In this document: in pieces, positions 44,787-54,294 of the stretch | Position numbering within the stretch: the first letter of the stretch is position 1 | Layout: every line of letters starts with the position of its first letter | Assembly (NCBI RefSeq): GCF_029023785.1 | Contig: NZ_CP118955.1 | Span: 804,501 to 868,500, forward strand | From: Enterococcus faecium | GTDB lineage: Bacteria > Bacillota > Bacilli > Lactobacillales > Enterococcaceae | Direction: 5' to 3' | Length of the DNA: 64,000 nucleotides | Made by a program: the position numbers and the translations under genes | The notes under the pieces: model-generated | What the model was told of the DNA's origin: nothing | Database searches by the model: none | Seen by the model: the letters and a program-made list of their open reading frames with translations, nothing else

Positions 44787-45977
44787 ATGGAGTTATCAAA
44801 AAGAACAAAACGATTAGAACCGTCTGTCACTTTGGCAGCTGCGGCAAAGGCCAAGGCATTAAAAGCAAAAGGCAGAGATGTGCTGAGTTTGACTGTGGGA
44901 GAACCGGATTTTGCGACACCAGAAAACATCCAAGAAGCAGCAATCGAAGCAATCCGCAATGGGAAAGCTAGCTATTATACACCAACAGCAGGAATCCCAG
45001 AGCTTCGACAGGCAATCGTTGATTATCTGAAGAAAAACTATGGACTTGTCTATGAACCTTCACAAACAGTCGTAACAGACGGAGCGAAATTTGCTTTGTA
45101 TACCCTTTTCCAAACGATCCTTGACCCGCAAGATGAAGTCATCATTCCTGTGCCTTACTGGGTCAGTTACGGTGAGCAAGTAAAACTGGCAGAAGGACTT
45201 CCTGTCTTTGTGAAAGGGGAAGAATCCAATAGCTGGAAAGTTACTGTTGAACAGCTAGAACAAGCACGTTCAGAAAAAACAAAAGCCGTAATCATCAATT
45301 CTCCATCGAATCCGACTGGAATGATTTATAGCAAGAATGAACTGCAGGCAATCGGTGAATGGGCAGTAAAAAATGATATTTTGATAGTTGCTGATGATAT
45401 TTATGGCCGTTTAGTTTATAATGGCAATGAGTTTACTCCAATTGCAACGATTTCAGAAGCAATCAAAAATCAGACCATCATCATCAACGGCGTGTCTAAA
45501 ACATATGCGATGACAGGCTGGCGCATTGGTTATGCGGTGGGAAATCCTGTGATCATCAATGGAATGATCGCTGTTGCTTCCCAATCAACTAGCAATCCGA
45601 CAGCAGTCAGTCAATATGCAGCTGTTGAAGCATTGAAAGGTGAGCAAGATACAGTAGAAGAAATGCGGAACGCCTTTGAAGAACGCCTGAATACGTTATA
45701 TCCGCTTGTGGCAGAACTGCCGGGTGTTTCTCTTGAAAAGCCGCAAGGAGCTTTCTATCTTTTTCCTAATGTAAAAGAAACGCTACGCATGTGTAAGTAT
45801 GAAAATGTCACACAATGGGTAGAAGATCTTTTAGAAGAAACAGGGGTAGCGCTTGTGACTGGCGAAGGCTTTGGGGCACCAGAAAATGTCCGCATGAGTT
45901 ATGCCACTGATCGCGCTACGTTAGAAGAAGCGGTACGCAGAATCAAGCAATTTATTGAGAGTAAAAGTCAAAATTAA
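44787..45977 (+). CDS. aspB: Aspartate aminotransferase (class I/II PLP enzyme)
   Basis: Aminotransferase of 396 residues; ATG at 44787 chosen, with AAAGGA eight bases before, rather than the ATG at 44778. The PLP lysine is in GVSKTYAMTGWR, with SPSNPTG and the substrate-binding Arg in ENVRMSYA. It interconverts aspartate and oxaloacetate with glutamate/2-oxoglutarate, feeding the asparaginyl-tRNA synthetase substrate pool. Confidence 0.92.
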   Translation: MELSKRTKRLEPSVTLAAAAKAKALKAKGRDVLSLTVGEPDFATPENIQEAAIEAIRNGKASYYTPTAGIPELRQAIVDYLKKNYGLVYEPSQTVVTDGAKFALYTLFQTILDPQDEVIIPVPYWVSYGEQVKLAEGLPVFVKGEESNSWKVTVEQLEQARSEKTKAVIINSPSNPTGMIYSKNELQAIGEWAVKNDILIVADDIYGRLVYNGNEFTPIATISEAIKNQTIIINGVSKTYAMTGWRIGYAVGNPVIINGMIAVASQSTSNPTAVSQYAAVEALKGEQDTVEEMRNAFEERLNTLYPLVAELPGVSLEKPQGAFYLFPNVKETLRMCKYENVTQWVEDLLEETGVALVTGEGFGAPENVRMSYATDRATLEEAVRRIKQFIESKSQN

Positions 45978-46016
45978 TCCTGAAGAAATTCAAGGAATAT
46001 AAAAGGAGAGTCATAC

Positions 46017-47315
46017 GTGGAACAAATTCAAATCATCGATTCGAAAAACCATGTGGGAGAAACAGTAACAATCGGCGCTTGGGTCGCAAATAAGCGATCA
46101 AGCGGAAAAATCGCATTTTTACAATTAAGAGACGGAACAGCCTTTTTCCAAGGTGTAGTTGTAAAAAGCGAAGTGTCGGAAGAAGTTTTCCAAACAGCTA
46201 AAAATCTACACCAAGAAACATCCGTGTTAGTAACTGGAGAAATCCGTGAAGACAGTCGTTCAAAATTTGGTTATGAAATCGGAATTACAAATGTGGAAGT
46301 GGTAAGCGAGAGCCACGATTATCCGATCACACCAAAAGAACACGGAACAGATTTCTTGATGGATCATCGTCATTTATGGCTGCGTTCTTCAAGACAACAT
46401 GCGATTATGCAGATCAGAAATGAAATCATTCGTGCAACGTATGAATTCTTTAATCAACATCATTTTGTCAAAATCGATCCGCCGATCTTGACTGGTTCTG
46501 CACCAGAAGGCACTACGGATCTATTCGAAACAAATTACTTTGATCAAAAAGCTTATTTATCTCAAAGTGGCCAATTATACATGGAAGCTGCTGCTATGGC
46601 TTTCGGAAAAGTCTTTTCATTCGGTCCGACTTTCCGTGCTGAAAAATCAAAAACACGACGTCATTTGATCGAATTCTGGATGATCGAACCAGAAATGGCT
46701 TTCACTCATCAAGAAGAAAGTTTAGAAGTACAGGAACAATATGTAGCATTCTTAGTACAAAATGTTTTAGATCATTGCGAATATGCATTAGATGTACTAG
46801 GACGAGACAAAGAAGTCTTAAAAACTTATACAAAATTGCCATTCCCTCGTATTACTTACGATGATGCAATCGAATTACTGAAGAAAAATGGATTTGATGA
46901 CATCGAATGGGGCGAAGACTTTGGTTCACCTCATGAAACGTTCATTGCGAATTCATTCGAACAGCCTGTCTTTATCCTAAACTATCCAAAAGCCATCAAG
47001 CCATTCTACATGAAACCACATCCAACAAGAGAAGACGTGGTAATTTGTGCAGATATGATCGCACCAGAAGGTTACGGTGAAATTATTGGCGGAAGCGAAC
47101 GGGCAACAGACTATGATTTCTTGCTAGAACAAATCCGTAATCACGGTTTGGATGAAAAAGAATATTCATGGTATCTTGATCTACGTAAATACGGTTCTGT
47201 TCCGCACTCTGGTTTTGGTCTAGGCCTTGAACGAACAGTCACTTGGATTGCTGGTATCGACCATGTACGTGAAGCTATTCCATTCCCACGTTTGTTGAAC
47301 CGAATTTATCCATAA
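46017..47315 (+). CDS. asnS: Asparagine--tRNA ligase
   Basis: Class IIb synthetase of 432 residues with an N-terminal OB fold ([20 protein letters not shown]) and a catalytic core. Motif 2 is [20 protein letters not shown] and motif 3 is [13 protein letters not shown]. It starts at GTG 46017 with AAAGGAGAG upstream. The stop codon merges with the head of a repeat array (TAAGAGGT). dnaD and nth, which follow asnS in B. subtilis, are not here. Confidence 0.96.
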   Translation: MEQIQIIDSKNHVGETVTIGAWVANKRSSGKIAFLQLRDGTAFFQGVVVKSEVSEEVFQTAKNLHQETSVLVTGEIREDSRSKFGYEIGITNVEVVSESHDYPITPKEHGTDFLMDHRHLWLRSSRQHAIMQIRNEIIRATYEFFNQHHFVKIDPPILTGSAPEGTTDLFETNYFDQKAYLSQSGQLYMEAAAMAFGKVFSFGPTFRAEKSKTRRHLIEFWMIEPEMAFTHQEESLEVQEQYVAFLVQNVLDHCEYALDVLGRDKEVLKTYTKLPFPRITYDDAIELLKKNGFDDIEWGEDFGSPHETFIANSFEQPVFILNYPKAIKPFYMKPHPTREDVVICADMIAPEGYGEIIGGSERATDYDFLLEQIRNHGLDEKEYSWYLDLRKYGSVPHSGFGLGLERTVTWIAGIDHVREAIPFPRLLNRIYP

Positions 47316-47429
47316 GAGGTGATGAAAAAGCTGTTTAGTTTCGAGTATTAAGAAAAATTTTGTGGAAATGGCTTTCCACATTTTTGCATAAATTTGGCTT
47401 AATACCGAGAAACTGGCTTTTGAACACCG
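47316..47429 (+). repeat. Terminator-associated repeat, subfamily E (array III, unit 1)
   Basis: Starts at the base after the asnS stop. Arms: AAAAGC/GCTTTT, AGTTTC/GAAACT, GTATTAAG/CTTAATAC, and an inner GTGGAAA/TTTCCAC hairpin. Confidence 0.92.
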
Positions 47430-47438
47430 TTTAAGGAA

Positions 47439-47552
47439 GAGGTTGTGAAATCAGTGCCTTGACCTGAGTATTAGAGAAACAAAACGGAAAAATAGCTTCT
47501 CATATTTTACCGTTTTTTTAGCTAATATCGAGGGTCAGCTGATTGAACACCG
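47439..47552 (+). repeat. Terminator-associated repeat, subfamily C (array III, unit 2)
   Basis: Arms AATCAG/CTGATT and TGACCT/GGGTCA as in the other C units. Head GAGGTTGTGA, tail GAACACCG. Confidence 0.92.
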
Positions 47553-47562
47553 TTTATATCAA

Positions 47563-47676
47563 GAGGTTGTGCGCCTGCCGTTCAGCTCCGAGTCACAAGG
47601 AGTAATTTCAAAAAACAGTTTTTCATGTTTGATGACTATTGTGACTTGTGACCGAGGAGTTGGCCGGAGAGCAACG
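47563..47676 (+). repeat. Terminator-associated repeat, subfamily D (array III, unit 3)
   Basis: Key arm GTCACAAG/CTTGTGAC, with AGCTCC/GGAGTT. The tail is altered to GAGAGCAACG. Confidence 0.88.
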
Positions 47677-47683
47677 TTTATTT

Positions 47684-47721
47684 AAAAAAAAGAACTGCGA
47701 ACTCTCGCAGTTCTTTTTTTA
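47684..47721 (+). terminator. Terminator closing repeat array III
   Basis: AGAACTGCGA (47691-47700) and TCGCAGTTCT (47706-47715), flanked by A7 and T7. Confidence 0.9.
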
Positions 47722-47844
47722 AAATACGGGATAAAGGAAGTTTCCAGCAGACAAGAGAAGAAAGCAAAAGAAATTGCTATTTGATTCACAAGGTTCTATA
47801 ACGAAATCGCAATCAATCAAACATATACAAAGAAGGTTATTCAA

Positions 47845-48197
47845 ATGGAAATCTGATTTGATGATGCTTCTGCTGTTGAAATAAAGCAGCATCTAGTACC
47901 TGAAAACAAACTAATAGTAACATTCGAAGATGGAGTAGGTCCGTATTTTCAGCATGCAATGATCCATATGTAAGTTTAATTCATCCTTGAAATCATCGGA
48001 CCAGATAAAGTTATGACCAATCTATCCCAAGCAATCTAGAAGAGATATTAGTAAAAGAACATTTACTGGAAGTCTTAGATGAGCCTATAAATATATGTTC
48101 TGATGGCGTCATCAGTGGTCTGATTGACGGAAGCTTAGGTGTGATCGATTTCTCTGGACCAAACAACGAAGGAATCAAGGGGAATCCGGCACGTTAA
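47845..48197 (+). pseudogene. Relic of an iron-sulphur cluster biosynthesis (HesB-like) gene
   Basis: Translated pieces resemble the small HesB/YadR-like iron-sulphur biosynthesis proteins: FDDASAVEIKQHLVPENK, then LIVTFEDGVGPYFQHAMIHM, then later GLIDGSLGVIDFSG. An in-frame TGA occurs at the fourth codon, with more stops after IHM. The last third is in another frame, so at least one indel and several nonsense changes are present. The preceding 120 bases (47722-47844) show no gene. Its order after the asnS repeat array suggests a region of decay. Confidence 0.7.
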
Positions 48198-48366
48198 GAA
48201 AAAAAGTATAAAAAACTAGACACTTGATGAGCGTTCATTCAATTGATTGAAGGGACTAGGCTGGTGTCATTTTTTATACATATATTTTCTCTTTCGTCTT
48301 GATAGGGCTTATGGGATAATATAAGGAAGAAAATCATCGTTTTATTCAAAAAGGAGTTTTTGACAA

Positions 48367-49041
48367 ATGAAAAAACGTATATTATTTATCGGTGACAGCA
48401 TTACAGACGCAGGAAGAGACCGAGCAGAAGCAACTGATCTAGGTAAAGGTTATCCACTTTTGATTGCCGGAAAACTAATCTCCCAATATCCAACGATGGA
48501 ATTTGAATGCATGAACCGTGGGATAGGAGGAGACAAAATTGCAGATCTGCAAGTACGCTGGCAAGAAGATTGTTTAGCTTTACAACCTGACTATGTATCG
48601 ATTTTGATCGGAATCAATGATACCTGGCATAATACTAGCGATCAGGCTATATTCGGAACTGAGAAATCTGCGCAGCAATTTGAATCCGTTTATCGAAAAT
48701 TACTAAATGAACTTCAAACAGCGGAAATCTGCAACATCATCTTGATGGAGCCGTTTGTACTTCCTATAACCGACGACCGTCATGGCTGGCGTAAAGACTT
48801 AGACCCTAAAATCCAAATTGTTCGTAAACTTGCTAAGGAATATGGCGCATTGCTGGTTCCTTTAGATGGCATATTCAATGCTTTAGGGATTGCTTATGGT
48901 TTTTCGAAATATACAAGAGAAGATGGGGTCCACCCAACGATTGGCGGACATGAGATCATTGCACAAAGCTGGATAGATGCAATTGCCGCAGTCGATTTTT
49001 TTAGTGGAGATAAAAATGAGCGAAAGAAAAGTGAGAAATGA
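48367..49041 (+). CDS. SGNH/GDSL-family hydrolase
   Basis: Esterase/lipase-like protein of 224 residues. Block I is ILFIGDSITDAGRD (catalytic Ser), block II has NRGIGGDKI, block III is LIGINDTWHN, and the C-terminal block has DGVHPTIGGHEIIAQ with the catalytic Asp and His. There is no signal peptide, so it is probably cytoplasmic. Substrate unknown; relatives deacetylate sugars. AAAGGAG ribosome site. It overlaps the next gene by four bases. Confidence 0.9.
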   Translation: MKKRILFIGDSITDAGRDRAEATDLGKGYPLLIAGKLISQYPTMEFECMNRGIGGDKIADLQVRWQEDCLALQPDYVSILIGINDTWHNTSDQAIFGTEKSAQQFESVYRKLLNELQTAEICNIILMEPFVLPITDDRHGWRKDLDPKIQIVRKLAKEYGALLVPLDGIFNALGIAYGFSKYTREDGVHPTIGGHEIIAQSWIDAIAAVDFFSGDKNERKKSEK

Positions 49042-49379
49042 TGGAAATACGGTGGGCAGTAAAAGAAGATTTACCTCAAATCAATCAGCTGATTACTGAT
49101 CATCCAGAATCATTCGTAAAAGCAAAAACGGCAGCTGACCTAAATGATAAGAATAAACTATTGCTCGTTGCTGTAACAAAAGAAAAACGGATTATCGGAT
49201 TTGCGCAAGCGGACGTGCAACAGTCAGAAGAACGGGTGGATCAGCGACCATCAGGAAAACTAATCCAACACACATTAGTAACAAAAGAAAATACGGAAGA
49301 AATCCAAAAAAAATTTGCAGAATACTTGATGCTGGAAGCTAAAAAAAGAAGAATAAAATCAATTTTTGCCCAGTTTTAA
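49038..49379 (+). CDS. Short GNAT-like acetyltransferase protein
   Basis: Protein of 113 residues whose start (EIRWAVKEDLPQINQLITDH) and core (LLLVAVTKEKRIIGFAQADV) resemble the first half of GNAT acetyltransferases. The acetyl-CoA loop (R/Q-x-x-G-x-G/A) is not evident, so it may be a degenerate or truncated member. The ATG is embedded in the SGNH stop region (ATGATGG), so translation is coupled; ATG 49041 is an alternative start. Confidence 0.6.
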   Translation: MMEIRWAVKEDLPQINQLITDHPESFVKAKTAADLNDKNKLLLVAVTKEKRIIGFAQADVQQSEERVDQRPSGKLIQHTLVTKENTEEIQKKFAEYLMLEAKKRRIKSIFAQF

Positions 49380-49408
49380 TCAAAAACAGTAATAGAAGGA
49401 GAAATACA

Positions 49409-49768
49409 ATGAGTTGTTTAGGAAATGTCATCTGGTTTATATTCGGCGGACTAATCGGTGGTCTTAGCTGGTTAGCAGCGGGGATACTTTGGTGTATCAC
49501 GATCATAGGTATCCCAATCGGTATGCAATGTTTTAAGATCGCCTCCCTTTCTTTTGCGCCTTTTGGCAAAGAAGTAATTTATCACCAGTCTGGCATGTCA
49601 TTGATCGTTAATATCATCTGGCTGATCGTTTCAGGCCTACCAATTGCTCTCGCACATGTCGTCAGCGGCATCCTTCTATGTATCACGATCATAGGGATAC
49701 CTTTTGCCAAGCAATCTTTCAAACTTGCTCGATTGGCGTTGATGCCATTCGGTGCAGAAATTGTATAA
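49409..49768 (+). CDS. YccF-family inner membrane protein
   Basis: Protein of 119 residues built of two similar halves. Each half has a glycine-rich hydrophobic helix followed by the hallmark CITIIGIP (GILWCITIIGIPIGMQCFK and GILLCITIIGIPFAKQSFK). Function unknown. AGAAGGAGAA ribosome site. Possibly in an operon with the SGNH gene; a strong terminator follows. Confidence 0.92.
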   Translation: MSCLGNVIWFIFGGLIGGLSWLAAGILWCITIIGIPIGMQCFKIASLSFAPFGKEVIYHQSGMSLIVNIIWLIVSGLPIALAHVVSGILLCITIIGIPFAKQSFKLARLALMPFGAEIV

Positions 49769-49790
49769 AAAGAGAATAATAAAGGTTAGA

Positions 49791-49843
49791 AAACGCATAG
49801 AGTCAGGTGGGATACATGTATTTCACCTGACTCTATGTGTTTT
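49791..49843 (+). terminator. Terminator after yccF
   Basis: AAACGCATAGAGTCAGGTG and CACCTGACTCTATGTGTTT form a long stem ending in T4. Confidence 0.88.
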
Positions 49844-49950
49844 CCTGTATAAGTTCTCCCATGTGACTTTTACGTCTTTTATTTATATGGGATTACTGTT
49901 TATGGAAAGTTGAAATAATTTTCATTAAAGAACTCTTTCTATATTTTTGA

Positions 49951-50151
49951 AAGCGTAGTGGAGCTTCGAATATCTGGGAAGGACATTTTGCAGGGATTGA
50001 AAAAAGATATTGTCCTATCGAAAAATTAATGAATTTAGACAAATTGCCAGCAACAGGCTTCAAACTTAGTTGCTATCCTGTCAAGATCAAGAAGGCAAGT
50101 GCGGGTTGGATAAGAGCAGGGGCAATGATCGAAGAGAAAAAGAAAGAATAA
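49951..50151 (+). pseudogene. C-terminal relic of a cyclase/kynurenine-formamidase-like gene
   Basis: An open frame of 66 codons without a start encodes SNIWEGHFAGIEKRYCPIEK, then LPATGFKLSCYPVKIKKASA and GWIRAGAMIE. This resembles the C-terminus of cyclase-family (PF04199) metal-dependent hydrolases. Everything upstream of residue 1 of this fragment is missing, with a TGA just before it. No start or ribosome site is present. Probably the remains of a deletion. Confidence 0.62.
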
Positions 50152-50154
50152 GCC

Positions 50155-50196
50155 AAAACATCTGTATGGAAGAAATTTTCCGATGCAGATGTTTTT
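50155..50196 (+). terminator. Terminator after the cyclase relic
   Basis: AAACATCTG and CAGATGTTT arms with an imperfect inner stem (ATGG/CCGAT), followed by TTTTT. It has outlived the gene it served. Confidence 0.75.
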
Positions 50197-50216
50197 CATT
50201 TTTTCTTTCGGATACC

Positions 50217-50246
50217 TTGACATATGAATAACCATTCATTTATAAT
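50217..50246 (+). promoter_or_regulatory. Promoter of the P-type ATPase with an ArsR/SmtB-type operator in its spacer
   Basis: TTGACA (50217-50222), an 18-base spacer and TATAAT (50241-50246). Between them TGAATAACCATTCA (50225-50238) is the TGAA-N6-TTCA palindrome of ArsR/SmtB metal sensors (CzrA, CadC, SmtB). A further ATATTCATATG lies at 50260-50270, near the +1. Binding there would block RNA polymerase until metal releases the repressor. Confidence 0.75.
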
Positions 50247-50292
50247 TAGTTATGAAGAGATATTCATATGTTGAGGCGAGGAGGTCATTAAA

Positions 50293-52374
50293 ATGAAAAG
50301 TTACAGATTAGAAGGTTTAGATTGTGCGAACTGTGCAATGAAAATCGAAAAAGGAGTTCAGAAGATCAATGGAGTCAAGGAAGCAACGGTAAACTTCACT
50401 TCTGGAAAACTAACGATTGACGCAGAGGAAGATCATTTGGCTACGATTGAACAAGAAACAAAAAAAGTAGTGAAGGAATTAGAACCAGATGTCAAAGTAA
50501 CAGAAATAGATAAGGAAAAAGTATCTGAACATGGAAATGAAAAAGAGAGAAATACGCTGTTCCGGATTTTATTTTCCCTTGCAGGTATCGCTTTATTGCT
50601 ATTATTTGATTTTAATGAACCAATTCGCTTGATAGGGTATTTATTGATTTATCTGCTGATAGGATATGATGTAGTGAAGAAGGCAGTGATGAATATCGTC
50701 AAAGGAAAAATCTTTGATGAGAATTTTCTTATGTCTGTTGCTACGATTGGCGCTATGTTGATCGGTGAATATCCAGAAGCCGTAGCAGTGATGCTATTTT
50801 ATCAAATCGGCGAGTATTTCCAAGGATTGGCAGTCAGTCATTCAAGAAAATCGATTCGCGAATTGATGGCGATCCGTCCAGAAACAGCTCACGTGCAGAC
50901 GACGGAAGGATTGATGACCGTGAACCCTGAAGACGTGCAGATCGGTCAGTTTGTACTTGTGAAGCCTGGTGAACGTGTACCGTTAGATGGAACGATCATC
51001 GAAGGAGAATCATTAGTCGATACGTCAGCACTTACAGGAGAATCAGTCCCTAAATCTGTATATGTTGGTGAAACAGTATTAAGCGGATTTATCAATAAAA
51101 ATAAACCATTTTTAGTTCAAGTAGAAAAATCTTATGAAAATTCTACTATCAGCAAATTATTAGAATTAGTAGAAAATGCCAGCAGTAAAAAAGCACCAGC
51201 TGAAAATTTCATTACTAAATTCGCGCGCTATTACACACCAGTCGTTGTAGGATTGGCCGTTTTATTAGCTGTTTTACCTCCACTTGTTGTTTCTGGAGCG
51301 GCGTTTTCTGAATGGATCTATCGAGCATTGACATTTTTAGTGATCTCATGTCCATGTGCATTAGTGATTTCCGTGCCACTTAGTTTCTTTGGCGGTATCG
51401 GAGGCGCAAGTAAAATCGGTGTATTAGTAAAAGGTTCAAATTACTTGGAGTTGCTTGCGCAAACCGAGACAGTGGTATTCGATAAAACCGGCACATTAAC
51501 GAAAGGTGACTTTTCGATCCAGACGATCGATACAAAAATCGATCCAAAGAAATTCATGCAATATATTGCGAGTGCAGAACAGTTTTCTACACATCCGATT
51601 GCTCAATCTGTTTTAGAAGGCTACGCAGGTCCGCTTTTACCAACAACTAATATCCAGGAATTTGCAGGTGAAGGGATCTTAGCTGAAGTTGATGGCAAAC
51701 AAGTATTAGCAGGTAATCACAAATTGATGGAAAGATTTGAAATCTCTTTTCCTTTAAGTCAAGAAATCGGTACATTGCTTTATCTAGCGATCGATCAAAG
51801 TTACAGTGGTTATCTTGTTATTGCAGATACCTTGAAAGAAGATGCCGTAGACGCATTGGTTCAATTAAAACAGGCTGGTGTGAAGAACACAGTCATGTTG
51901 ACGGGCGACTCGAAAAAAATTGCTGATCATATCGGGAAGCAAGTAGGCGTGGACAAGATATATAGCGAATTGCTTCCTGAAGATAAAGTGCAGCGGTTAG
52001 AGGAAATCTTACAAAGAAACAATAAAAAGACCGCATTTGTCGGAGATGGAATCAACGATGCACCGGTGCTAGCAAGAGCAGATGTAGGAATCGCAATGGG
52101 TGGATTGGGAAGCGATGCTGCAATTGAAGCAGCAGATGTAGTCATCATGAATGATCAACCATCGAAGATTGCAGAAGCAATCCATTTAGCAAAGAAAACA
52201 TTGAAAATCGTCAAACAAAACATTGTCTTTGCTATTGGGATAAAAATTTTGGTACTTGCCTTAGGTGCTTTTGGTTTTGCATCAATGGGAGATGCAGTAT
52301 TTGCAGATGTTGGGGTGACAGTATTAGCTGTTTTGAATGCCATGCGAAGCTTGCATGTAAAAAATAAACGTTGA
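50293..52374 (+). CDS. Heavy-metal P1B-type ATPase (Zn/Cd/Pb class, CadA/ZntA-like)
   Basis: Exporter of 693 residues. One N-terminal HMA domain has the metal-binding LDCANCAMKI (CxxC). The membrane CPC motif is VISCPCALVISVP, the type found in Zn/Cd/Pb pumps and distinct from the CPCALGLA of copper pumps. The phosphorylation site is FDKTGTLTKG, and [20 protein letters not shown] is the hinge. Regulated by the ArsR-type operator upstream; no regulator gene is adjacent. It stands alone between terminators. Confidence 0.93.
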   Translation: MKSYRLEGLDCANCAMKIEKGVQKINGVKEATVNFTSGKLTIDAEEDHLATIEQETKKVVKELEPDVKVTEIDKEKVSEHGNEKERNTLFRILFSLAGIALLLLFDFNEPIRLIGYLLIYLLIGYDVVKKAVMNIVKGKIFDENFLMSVATIGAMLIGEYPEAVAVMLFYQIGEYFQGLAVSHSRKSIRELMAIRPETAHVQTTEGLMTVNPEDVQIGQFVLVKPGERVPLDGTIIEGESLVDTSALTGESVPKSVYVGETVLSGFINKNKPFLVQVEKSYENSTISKLLELVENASSKKAPAENFITKFARYYTPVVVGLAVLLAVLPPLVVSGAAFSEWIYRALTFLVISCPCALVISVPLSFFGGIGGASKIGVLVKGSNYLELLAQTETVVFDKTGTLTKGDFSIQTIDTKIDPKKFMQYIASAEQFSTHPIAQSVLEGYAGPLLPTTNIQEFAGEGILAEVDGKQVLAGNHKLMERFEISFPLSQEIGTLLYLAIDQSYSGYLVIADTLKEDAVDALVQLKQAGVKNTVMLTGDSKKIADHIGKQVGVDKIYSELLPEDKVQRLEEILQRNNKKTAFVGDGINDAPVLARADVGIAMGGLGSDAAIEAADVVIMNDQPSKIAEAIHLAKKTLKIVKQNIVFAIGIKILVLALGAFGFASMGDAVFADVGVTVLAVLNAMRSLHVKNKR

Positions 52375-52380
52375 TCAATG

Positions 52381-52411
52381 AAGAGGACGAATGAACGTCC
52401 TCTTTTTTTTA
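52381..52411 (+). terminator. Terminator of the Zn/Cd ATPase gene
   Basis: AAGAGGACG and CGTCCTCTT, followed by T8. Confidence 0.9.
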
Positions 52412-52614
52412 TATCCTTTTCTTAATGAAAAATGTAAAGAAAATAGATAGGATTATAAAATAACTAATGTTTTTAATTTTGCAGAAAATTCAAAATAGCT
52501 TGAAATTCAATAAGGTCAATGAAATAAAAGAAAATAACTTATTTTTTTGATGGAAAAAATATGAAAAAACGATGTGTATTAAATAAAAGAATACACACAT
52601 AAAATAACACTGTC
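52412..52614. other. AT-rich intergenic region before the permease
   Basis: No gene visible. A hairpin-like GTGTATT (52574-52580) and AATACACAC (52589-52597) may be an operator or a weak structure just upstream of the promoter. Confidence 0.4.
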
Positions 52615-52643
52615 TTGTAAGTTTGTTAAAAATTGAATATGAT
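52615..52643 (+). promoter_or_regulatory. Promoter of the amino-acid permease
   Basis: TTGTAA (52615-52620), a 17-base spacer and TATGAT (52638-52643). Confidence 0.6.
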
Positions 52644-52684
52644 TACATCTGGATAACAAATTTTTATCATAAAGGAGAGAACGA

Positions 52685-54151
52685 ATGAACAACAAACAAT
52701 TACGCTGGTTTACTGTTGCGTTAATTGCATTTAACATGGTTTGGGGCATGGGGAATGTAGTTAATAACTATGCTCAGCAAGGAGTATCAGTTGTCACCTC
52801 TTGGCTATTGATTTTGGCCATTTATTTTATTCCATACGCATTGATCGTTGGACAATTAGGATCAGCCTTCAAGGATAGTAAAGGAGGCGTCAGTTCATGG
52901 GTCGAAAATACGACATCTAATAAACGACTGGCATACTATGCCGCTTGGACTTACTGGGTCGTCCATATTCCTTATTTGGCACAAAAGCCTCAAGCAATTC
53001 TGATTGCTGGTGGTTGGGCAGTCCAAGGAAATGGAAATATCGTAAATACGATGTCAGTACAAATGGTAGCAGTTATTTCACTTATTATATTTCTTGCCTT
53101 TTTATATTTATCAACAAAAGGACTTTCTACTTTGAAAGTGATTGGCGGACTGGCCGGAACAGCGATGTTCGTCATGTCGATCTTATTTATTCTTTTAGCT
53201 GTAACGGCACCGTTCATCAATCCAACGATGGAATTTGCCACACCACATATGAATCAAGTGAAAACATATATTCCAACATTTGATTTCAGTTATTTCACAA
53301 CCGTTTCGATGCTAGTATTTGCAGTTGGAGGGGCGGAAAAAATATCCCCTTATGTCAACTCTACAAGAAATCCTGCAAAGGAATTTCCTAAAGGGATGAT
53401 CTTCTTAGCAGCAATGGTAGGGATTTGTGCTGTATTAGGCTCAGTCGCAATGGGTATGCTGTTTGCTAGTGATAATATTCCTAAAGACTTGATGGCAAAT
53501 GGGGCATACAGTGCTTTTCAAATTTTAGGTAATTACTATGGTATCGGTAACTCATTGATGATCATTTACGCATTGACAAACATGATTGGACAAATCTCCG
53601 CATTAGCCTTTTCAATTGATGCACCACTAAAAATCTTGTTAGCAGATGCGGATCCAGAATTTGTACCAAACTGGCTACGTAAACGTAATCGTAAAGGTAC
53701 ATTGGTGAATGGTTATCTTCTGACAGGTATACTAGTAGGAATCATTATTTTGTTGCCGATTTTTGGTATCAAAGATATGAATGAATTAGTAAAATGGTTG
53801 ACGAACTTGAACTCAGTTGTCATGCCAATGCGTTACCTATGGGTGTTCTTGGCATATATGATGTTGAATAAAGCTTATAAGAAATTCAATTCTGAATATA
53901 AATTTGTTAAAAATCCAAAAATCGGTTTTATCTTTGGTGCTTGGTGCTTTGCCTTCACTGCGTTTGCATGTATCCTAGGAATGGTGCCAAAAGTAGATTA
54001 TACTGCTGATCCTAAAGCATGGTGGTTCCAATTATTTACGAATATCATCACACCAATCGTCTTGATCTTATTAGGTATGATCTTGCCAGCAATTGCTCGT
54101 CGAGACAAAAACAAAGAAATCACTGAACCAGAAACAGTGGTTCAGCCTTAA
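52685..54151 (+). CDS. APC-superfamily amino-acid permease (YjeM/GadC-like)
   Basis: Membrane protein of 488 residues with 12 predicted helices. The start MNNKQLRWFTVALIAFNMVW and VNNYAQQGVSVVTSWLL are typical of the YjeM/glutamate-GABA antiporter branch of the APC family. The GGAEKISPY segment resembles the helix 6 core of these antiporters. The substrate is unknown. AAAGGAGAGA ribosome site. Monocistronic and followed by the largest repeat array. Confidence 0.87.
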   Translation: MNNKQLRWFTVALIAFNMVWGMGNVVNNYAQQGVSVVTSWLLILAIYFIPYALIVGQLGSAFKDSKGGVSSWVENTTSNKRLAYYAAWTYWVVHIPYLAQKPQAILIAGGWAVQGNGNIVNTMSVQMVAVISLIIFLAFLYLSTKGLSTLKVIGGLAGTAMFVMSILFILLAVTAPFINPTMEFATPHMNQVKTYIPTFDFSYFTTVSMLVFAVGGAEKISPYVNSTRNPAKEFPKGMIFLAAMVGICAVLGSVAMGMLFASDNIPKDLMANGAYSAFQILGNYYGIGNSLMIIYALTNMIGQISALAFSIDAPLKILLADADPEFVPNWLRKRNRKGTLVNGYLLTGILVGIIILLPIFGIKDMNELVKWLTNLNSVVMPMRYLWVFLAYMMLNKAYKKFNSEYKFVKNPKIGFIFGAWCFAFTAFACILGMVPKVDYTADPKAWWFQLFTNIITPIVLILLGMILPAIARRDKNKEITEPETVVQP

Positions 54152-54171
54152 AATAGAAATACTTGTTACAA

Positions 54172-54287
54172 GAGGTTGTGACAGAAGTGGTCAGCTTCAA
54201 GAAATAAGAAGGAATTTACGAAAATTGCTTCTCAAATTTTTGTGAAGTTTCGGCTTGTTTTTCGAAGAAGCTACTTCTGGAACACCG
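54172..54287 (+). repeat. Terminator-associated repeat, subfamily A (array IV, unit 1)
   Basis: Arms CAGAAGT/ACTTCTG and AGCTTC/GAAGCT are preserved; the inner helix partner is changed to CTTGTTTTTC. Confidence 0.92.
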
Positions 54288-54294
54288 TGAATCA

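Noticed and set aside
45978..46016. T-box before asnS
   Set aside because: The gap to aspB is only 39 bases and has no T-box core; asnS is simply part of the upstream operon.
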